From positions 1 through 18,922 of the forward strand of contig JAJYSW010000034.1 of NCBI GenBank assembly GCA_021793335.1: 18,922 bases of DNA, written 5' to 3'. The notes beneath the pieces are model-generated. The model had not been told where the DNA came from, did no database searches, and saw nothing but the letters and a program-made list of their open reading frames with translations. Source of the DNA: Actinomycetes bacterium (GTDB taxonomy: Bacteria > Actinomycetota > Actinomycetes > Mycobacteriales > Micromonosporaceae). This document shows, piece by piece, positions 13,703 to 18,922 of this stretch. A program made the translations under genes and the position numbers. Each line of letters starts with the position of its first letter. Position 1 is the stretch's first letter.

Positions 13703-15604
13703 GTGGACGAGATAACGTACGCGCCCGCCACCGGGCTGCTCTCCTGGACGTGGCTGCTCATCGCCCTGCCCGCCGTGGGCGCCGCACTGCTGCTCCTGAT
13801 CGGACGCCGCTCCGATAAGTGGGGCCACTGGGTCGGCGTCGCCACCATCGGCACGGCCTTCGCGCTCGCCCTCGGCATGTTCGTCAGCCTCGGCGGCCTC
13901 GACGACAAGAGCGCCGTCACCGACCTGTTCACCGTCATCTCGGTAGGGGACCTCGAAATCGAGGCGAGCCTGCTGCTCGACCCCCTCTCGGCGGTGTTCT
14001 GCCTCCTCATCACCGGCGTCGGCTTCCTCATCCACCTCTACGCCGTCGGCTACATGGCCGAGGACCCGGGGCGGCGGAAGTTCTTCGCCTACTTCAACCT
14101 GTTCGTCGCCGCGATGCTCGTCCTCGTGCTCGGCGGCAACTACTTCATGACCTTCGTCGGCTGGGAGGGCGTCGGCCTCGCCTCCTACCTCCTCATCGCG
14201 TTCTGGCAGATCAAACCCGCCGCCGCCACCGCCGGCAAGAAGGCGTTCCTGGTCAACCGCCTCGCCGACGTCGGCTTCCTGCTGGCCATGTTCATCATGG
14301 TCGGCGCGATCGGCAGCCTCGAATTCTCCCAGGTCTTCAACGGCGCCGAAGGACTCTCCGAAGGCACCAGCCTCGCCCTCGGGCTCCTGCTGCTCGCCGC
14401 CGCCTGCGGCAAGTCCGGCCAATGGCCGTTCCAGACCTGGCTGCCCGACGCCATGGAGGGCCCCACCCCGGTCTCGGCGCTCATCCACGCCGCCACCATG
14501 GTCACCGCCGGGGTCTACCTCATCGCCCGCTCGCACGTCATCTTCGCTCTCAACCCGACCGTGCAGACCGTCGTCGTCGTCATCGGAGCGCTCACGCTCC
14601 TGTTCGGCGCGATCGTCGGCTGCGCCAAGGACGACATCAAACGCGTCCTGGCCTGGTCCACGGTCTCCCAGATCGGGTACATGTTCCTCGCCGTCGGCCT
14701 CGGCGGCGCCGCGTTCGCGCTCGGCATCATCCACCTGCTCGCCCACGGCTTCTTCAAGGCCGGCATGTTCCTCGGCTCCGGCTCGGTCATGCACGCCATG
14801 AACGACCAGACCGATATCCGCCGCTTCGGCGGGCTGTGGCGCGTCATGCCGATCACCTACGCCACCTTCGCCGCCGGATGGCTCGCCATCATCGGCATCA
14901 TCCCGTTCAGCGGCTACTTCACCAAGGACCCGATCATCGCCGCGGCCTTCGCCCGCCCCGGCTGGGAAGGCTGGGTCACCGGAGGCGCGGCCCTCCTCGG
15001 CGCCGCGCTCACCGCCTTCTACATGACGCGACTGTTCGTCCTCACCTTCCACGGTCCCAAACGCTGGACCGAGGACGTCCGCCCGCACGAGTCGCCGGCC
15101 ATCATGACCGGCCCGCTGATCGTGCTGGGCCTCGGATCGCTCGTCGCCGGCGGACTCATGGCCGGCTCCGTGACCGAATGGCTCACCCCCGTCTTCGGCG
15201 ACCAGCCCGAACGGCACGGACACCTGAGCCACATGCAGGTCACCCTCGTCACCACCGCCGTCGTCGTCCTCGGCGCGGCCCTGGCATGGGCCCTGTTCCG
15301 CCGCGGCACCGACGAAGCACCGCGCGCCGCCGCCTGGCCGGTCCGCCTCGCCCGCGCCGACCTCGGCGGCGAAGCGGTCAACCGCGGCCTGTTCGAAGGC
15401 CCCGGACGGTTCGCCGCCAACGCTTCGGTCGCCATCGACGCCCGCGGCGTCGACGGCGTCGTCAACGGGCTCTCCGCCGCCGTCGGCGGCACCTCCAGGC
15501 GGCTGTTGACGTTCCAGACCGGCTTCGTCCGCTCCTATGCCCTGTCCATATTCTCCGGCGCCGTCATCGTGGTGGCGGCGCTCATGGTTGTGGTGATCCA
15601 ATGA
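13703..15604 (+). CDS. nuoL: NADH-quinone oxidoreductase subunit L (antiporter-like)
   Basis: This is the distal antiporter-like proton pump of the membrane arm, 633 residues with many hydrophobic helices. Key residues are Glu155 in MTFVGWEGVGLASYLLI, Asp189 in FLVNRLADVG and Lys237 in CGKSGQWPFQTWLPDAMEGP, the family's most conserved block, followed by TPVSALIHAATMVTAGVYLI. The C-terminal region (about 530-633), with its lateral helix, is retained. The GTG at 13703 has GTGAGGA (13692-13698) as ribosome binding site. The stop overlaps nuoM (ATGA at 15601-15604). Confidence 0.97.
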   Translation: MDEITYAPATGLLSWTWLLIALPAVGAALLLLIGRRSDKWGHWVGVATIGTAFALALGMFVSLGGLDDKSAVTDLFTVISVGDLEIEASLLLDPLSAVFCLLITGVGFLIHLYAVGYMAEDPGRRKFFAYFNLFVAAMLVLVLGGNYFMTFVGWEGVGLASYLLIAFWQIKPAAATAGKKAFLVNRLADVGFLLAMFIMVGAIGSLEFSQVFNGAEGLSEGTSLALGLLLLAAACGKSGQWPFQTWLPDAMEGPTPVSALIHAATMVTAGVYLIARSHVIFALNPTVQTVVVVIGALTLLFGAIVGCAKDDIKRVLAWSTVSQIGYMFLAVGLGGAAFALGIIHLLAHGFFKAGMFLGSGSVMHAMNDQTDIRRFGGLWRVMPITYATFAAGWLAIIGIIPFSGYFTKDPIIAAAFARPGWEGWVTGGAALLGAALTAFYMTRLFVLTFHGPKRWTEDVRPHESPAIMTGPLIVLGLGSLVAGGLMAGSVTEWLTPVFGDQPERHGHLSHMQVTLVTTAVVVLGAALAWALFRRGTDEAPRAAAWPVRLARADLGGEAVNRGLFEGPGRFAANASVAIDARGVDGVVNGLSAAVGGTSRRLLTFQTGFVRSYALSIFSGAVIVVAALMVVVIQ

Positions 15605-17142
15605 ACGAGCTCCCATTGCTGTCAGCGCTCGTGGTCGTGCCGCTGATCGGCGCGATCATCGTCGCCTCGATACGCCGTGAACAGGCGGAGGCGGCGAAAT
15701 GGACCGCGCTCGGCGTCTCCGGCGTCGTCGCCGTCATCGCCGCACTGGTCGCGTTCGGCTTCGACTACGGCGAGGGCGCGCCCTGGCTCCAGCTCACCGA
15801 GTCCTACACCTGGATCGAGTCCTGGGACCTCAACCTCTCGTGGGGCGTCGACGGCATCGCGCTGTTGATGGTCGTCCTCACCGCCGGGCTCACCCCGATC
15901 GCAATGCTCGCCGCCTGGCGGGACCTCGATTCGGTGCACCGCTCGGTGCCCACGTTCTTCGCGCTGGTCCTCGCGCTCGAAGCGGCCATGCTGGCGACCT
16001 TCCTGGCCTCCAACGTGCTGCTGTTCTACTTCTTCTTCGAGGCCATGCTCGTGCCGATGTACTTCCTCATCGGCTCCTACGGCACCGGCGCCCGACGCCA
16101 GTACGCCGCCGTCAAGTTCTTCCTCTACTCGCTTCTCGGCGGCCTGCTCATGCTCGTCGCCGTCATCGGCCTGTGGGTGGCGAACGGCGGCGTCTTCGAC
16201 TGGCAGACCCTCGTCGCGGCCGAACCGATGGAAGCCGGGACGCTACAGAACTGGCTGTTCCTCGGCTTCTTCATCGCCTTCGCGATCAAGGCGCCGTTCT
16301 TCCCGTTCCACACCTGGCTCCCCGACGCGGGAGGCGCCGCCCCGGCCGCGATCGCGGCGCTGCTCGTCGGCGTCATGGACAAGATCGGGACGTTCGCGAT
16401 CCTGCGCTACTGCCTCCCGCTGTTCCCCGATGCGACACGGACGTTCGCCCCGTGGATCATCGGCATGAGCGTCATCGGCATCATCTACGCCGCGTTCGTC
16501 GCGATCGGGCAGACCGATCTCAAGCGCCTCGTCGCCTATACCTCGATCGCGCACTTCGGGTTCATCGGCGTGGGCATCTTCGCGTTCACGCAGGCGTCCG
16601 CGACCGGCGCGATCCTCTACATGTTCAACCACGGTCTGGCCACCGGGCTGCTCTTCATCGTGGTCGGCATGCTGGCGCTGCGCCGCGGCTCCTCGACGAT
16701 CGGGGACTACGGCGGGGCGGCCAAGACCCTCCCGCTCCTGGCCGGGGTCTTCCTGTTCGCCGGGCTCGCGTCCCTGTCCCTGCCGGGCACGGCGCCGTTC
16801 ATCTCCGAGTTCCTGGTCCTGCTGGGAACCTTCGCGACGAATGAACCGGTCGGCGTGGTCGCGACCCTCGGCATCGTCCTGGCCGCGGCCTATGTGCTGT
16901 GGATGTACCAGCGCACCATGCAGGGCGAACGCAACCCGGTCCTGGACGACATGGCCCCGATGAAGCGGGACCTGACGGTGCGGGAGAGGGCCCTCATCGC
17001 GCCGCTGGTGATCGCGATCCTCGCATTCGGGTTCTACCCGCAGCCGCTGATCAACGCCATCGAACCCGCCGTGGACAACACCCTCCAGTTCGTCCAGGAC
17101 GAGCCCAACGAAGCACCAGCCGCCGGAGAGACCAATGAGTGA
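15601..17142 (+). CDS. nuoM: NADH-quinone oxidoreductase subunit M (antiporter-like)
   Basis: This is the second antiporter-like proton-pumping subunit, 513 residues. Glu147 in LFYFFFEAMLVPMYFLIG is the helix-5 glutamate, Lys230 in FAIKAPFFPFHTWLPDA the pumping lysine, and Lys261 lies in GVMDKIGTFAILRY. The segment after the LPDA motif is alanine-rich (GGAAPAAIAALL) compared with the more usual HTEAPT-type sequence, a mild departure I would check against close relatives. The start overlaps nuoL by 4 nt; the end overlaps nuoN by 8 nt (ATGAGTGA at 17135-17142). Confidence 0.97.
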   Translation: MNELPLLSALVVVPLIGAIIVASIRREQAEAAKWTALGVSGVVAVIAALVAFGFDYGEGAPWLQLTESYTWIESWDLNLSWGVDGIALLMVVLTAGLTPIAMLAAWRDLDSVHRSVPTFFALVLALEAAMLATFLASNVLLFYFFFEAMLVPMYFLIGSYGTGARRQYAAVKFFLYSLLGGLLMLVAVIGLWVANGGVFDWQTLVAAEPMEAGTLQNWLFLGFFIAFAIKAPFFPFHTWLPDAGGAAPAAIAALLVGVMDKIGTFAILRYCLPLFPDATRTFAPWIIGMSVIGIIYAAFVAIGQTDLKRLVAYTSIAHFGFIGVGIFAFTQASATGAILYMFNHGLATGLLFIVVGMLALRRGSSTIGDYGGAAKTLPLLAGVFLFAGLASLSLPGTAPFISEFLVLLGTFATNEPVGVVATLGIVLAAAYVLWMYQRTMQGERNPVLDDMAPMKRDLTVRERALIAPLVIAILAFGFYPQPLINAIEPAVDNTLQFVQDEPNEAPAAGETNE

Positions 17143-18673
17143 GATGTCCATCGACTGGGCCGGCCTATCGCCCATGATCATCGTCTTCGGCGCGGCCTTT
17201 GTGGGCCTCGTGGTCGAGGCGGCGATGCCCAAGTCCAGGCGACTGCCCGTCCAAGTGGGCCTGACGGTCCTCGCGCTCGCCGCCGCGTTCATCGCGGTGG
17301 TCCTCAACGCGGGCAAGAACGCGACCGCGTTCTCCCTCGGCGGCACCGACCTCGGGTCGGTCGCCCTCGACGGGCCGGGGCTGTTCCTTCAGGGCACCAT
17401 CGCGATCCTCGCGATCGTGGCGGTACTGCTGATGGGCGAACAGCGCACCACCAGAGGCGGCGACTTCGTCGCGGAGGCGGCCGTCGTCGCCGACTCGACC
17501 GTGGACCTCGCTCAGCGCCGCGAGAGCGGGGCCACCGAGGTCTTCCCGCTGACGCTGTTCGCGGTCGGCGGCATGCTGATGTTCGTCGTGGCCGGCGACC
17601 TGCTCACCATGTTCGTCGCCCTGGAGATGCTGAGCCTGCCGCTCTATCTCCTGTGCGGCATGGCCAAGCGCCGCCGCCTCATCTCCCAGGAGGCCGCCCT
17701 CAAGTACTTCCTGCTGGGGGCCTTCGCTTCGGCGTTCTTCGTCTACGGCATGGCGATGCTCTACGGTTTCGCCGGGACCATCGACCTGGTCGGCATCAAC
17801 GAGGCGGGCATCAGCTCCAACGAGCCGCGGGTGCTGCTCTACATCGGTGTCGGCATGCTCGCCGTGGCCCTGCTGTTCAAGGCCGCCGCGGTGCCGTTCC
17901 ATATGTGGACCCCGGACGTCTACACGGGTGCGCCGACCCCGGTCACGGCTCTCATGGCCGGCTGCGTCAAGATCGCGGCCTTCGGGGCGCTCCTGCGGGT
18001 CTTCAACGTCGGTCTGGAATCCTCGGCGTGGGACTGGCACACGATCCTGACGGTCATCGCGATCGCCACGATGATCGGCGGGGCGATCTTCGCGGTCACT
18101 CAGCGGAACATCAAGCGGTTGCTGGCCTATAGCTCGGTCGCCAATGCCGGGTACCTGCTCATCGGCGTGATCGCGCTCGGGGACGCCGTCGGGCAGACCA
18201 TGTTCTACCTGGCCGCTTACGGCTTCACGGTAATCGCGGCGTTCGCGGTCGTCAGCCTGGTGCGCGACGGCGACGACGAGGCCACGGACCTGTCCCGCTG
18301 GGCCGGTCTGGGCAAGAATTCTCCGGGGACAGCCGTGATCTTCACGGTCCTGATGCTGGCCTTGGCCGGCATCCCGTTCACCAGTGGCTTCACGGCCAAG
18401 TTCAGCCTGTTCAGTGCCGGTCTCGAAGCCGGTGAGGTCGGTCTGGTCGTCGTCGCGGTGATCTCCTCGGCGATCCTGGCGTTCCCGTACCTGCGCGTCG
18501 TGGTGCTCTTGTGGCTCAATGAGCCCGCACCGGACGCGCCGACGGTGAACCTGCCGAGCCCGATGGCCGGAACGGTCGTCGCCGCCGGTGTGGCCGCCAC
18601 GATCCTGCTGGGCGTGGCCCCGGGCTTCCTGCTCGACATCGTCAGTGAGGCCAGTAGTTTCCTGGGCACCTGA
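17135..18673 (+). CDS. nuoN: NADH-quinone oxidoreductase subunit N (antiporter-like)
   Basis: This third antiporter-like subunit has 512 residues. Glu164 is in VALEMLSLPLYLL, Lys190 in QEAALKYFLLGAF, Lys249 in LLFKAAAVPFHMWTPDVYTG and Lys422 in FTAKFSLF, which together form the half-channel residues of the family. A hydrophilic loop at about 101-134, between helices, is longer than in E. coli; similar insertions occur in actinobacterial NuoN proteins, from memory. The ATG at 17135 overlaps the nuoM stop by 8 nt; a second in-frame ATG at 17144 is possible. It is the last gene of the operon, followed within 10 nt by a strong hairpin. Confidence 0.96.
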   Translation: MSEMSIDWAGLSPMIIVFGAAFVGLVVEAAMPKSRRLPVQVGLTVLALAAAFIAVVLNAGKNATAFSLGGTDLGSVALDGPGLFLQGTIAILAIVAVLLMGEQRTTRGGDFVAEAAVVADSTVDLAQRRESGATEVFPLTLFAVGGMLMFVVAGDLLTMFVALEMLSLPLYLLCGMAKRRRLISQEAALKYFLLGAFASAFFVYGMAMLYGFAGTIDLVGINEAGISSNEPRVLLYIGVGMLAVALLFKAAAVPFHMWTPDVYTGAPTPVTALMAGCVKIAAFGALLRVFNVGLESSAWDWHTILTVIAIATMIGGAIFAVTQRNIKRLLAYSSVANAGYLLIGVIALGDAVGQTMFYLAAYGFTVIAAFAVVSLVRDGDDEATDLSRWAGLGKNSPGTAVIFTVLMLALAGIPFTSGFTAKFSLFSAGLEAGEVGLVVVAVISSAILAFPYLRVVVLLWLNEPAPDAPTVNLPSPMAGTVVAAGVAATILLGVAPGFLLDIVSEASSFLGT

Positions 18674-18682
18674 TGCGTGAGT

Positions 18683-18731
18683 GAACGAGGGAGGGGCGTC
18701 CGGGCATCGGCTCGGCGCCCCTCCCTCGTTC
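18683..18731 (+). terminator. Strong hairpin terminator after nuoN
   Basis: GAACGAGGGAGGGGCG (18683-18698) and CGCCCCTCCCTCGTTC (18716-18731) pair perfectly over 16 bp around a 17-nt loop. There is no T-run after it, as is common for GC-rich actinobacterial hairpin terminators. It begins 9 nt after the nuoN stop. A second hairpin (CGCTCGCG 18733-18740 with CGCGAGCG 18750-18757) follows at once and may add to termination. Confidence 0.8.
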
Positions 18732-18882
18732 GCGCTCGCGGTCCCGCTTCGCGAGCGGCCGCGGGCGCAGGCGGCGCCCTGCTCGCGAGCTGCGCGGCCG
18801 GAGACGGCGGCAACGAGGCCGGAGAGGGGCTTCGGCCGTCGCATGGTGCACCGGAGTCGGGGTGTGAGGTGTGCGGCGCTCA

Positions 18883-18914
18883 GGGGGCGTTTGGGAGGGC
18901 GGGGCGGGGCGGGG
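18883..18914 (+). other. G-run cluster (potential G-quadruplex)
   Basis: Six runs of three to five G occur in 32 bases (18883-18887, 18893-18895, 18897-18899, 18901-18904, 18906-18909 and 18911-18914), with single-base loops between the last four. This fits the usual quadruplex pattern on the + strand. No gene is supported here, and the window ends 8 bases later. Confidence 0.5.
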
Positions 18915-18922
18915 CCTTGCCG

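Noticed and set aside
18677..18922. GTG-started open frame with a lipobox-like GALLASCAAGDGGNEAG segment running off the window
   Set aside because: It overlaps the nuoN terminator hairpin, has no ribosome binding site or clear signal peptide hydrophobic core, and the rest is GC-biased low-complexity sequence. A degraded lipoprotein fragment is possible but not supported.

Overview
The window carries one complete respiratory complex I operon from a high-GC actinomycete. The phylum assignment is inferred from very high GC, frequent GTG starts, the complete nuoA-to-nuoN order, and the actinobacterial style of the subunits (NuoG keeps the N7 cluster ligands; NuoD ends in MGGCDR). I cannot name the genus with confidence. 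No phage, transposon, CRISPR, tRNA or rRNA was seen.

Layout. Positions 1-438 hold no gene I can support. They contain a probable intrinsic terminator for an upstream + strand gene (61-82) and, on the - strand, the terminator of the wrbA-like gene (379-415). A WrbA-type NAD(P)H:quinone oxidoreductase follows on the - strand (439-1068). The 431-bp divergent intergenic region (1069-1499) is dense with regulatory sites. Two GTTCA-type inverted repeats exactly bracket a -35/-10 pair for wrbA. On the other side are an iron-box-like palindrome, a possible promoter and a perfect-arm Rex operator (TTGTGAAgagcTTCACAA). From 1500 to 18673 all genes lie on the + strand: a geranylgeranyl reductase family flavoprotein, then nuoA, B, C, D, E, F, G, H, I, J, K, L, M and N. 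Genes overlap by 4 or 8 nt or are separated by at most 10 nt. A strong 16-bp hairpin follows nuoN (18683-18731), and the window ends in a G-run-rich stretch.

How it works together. NuoE/F/G take electrons from NADH through FMN and Fe-S clusters, NuoI and NuoB carry them to the quinone site at the NuoB/NuoD/NuoH interface, and NuoA/H/J/K/L/M/N form the proton-pumping arm. The first gene of the unit, the GGR-family reductase, plausibly saturates isoprene units of the menaquinone that complex I reduces. The Rex operator would link transcription to the NADH/NAD+ ratio.

The genes themselves are conventional, and I did not find a wholly new system. The unusual parts lie at gene junctions. Seven tandem 33-bp repeats, each able to form a hairpin, make up the 3' end of the GGR gene just before the nuoA ribosome binding site. 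A 47-bp tandem duplication of the nuoD/nuoE junction inserts a 16-codon mini-ORF whose start and stop overlap its neighbours by ATGA at both ends.
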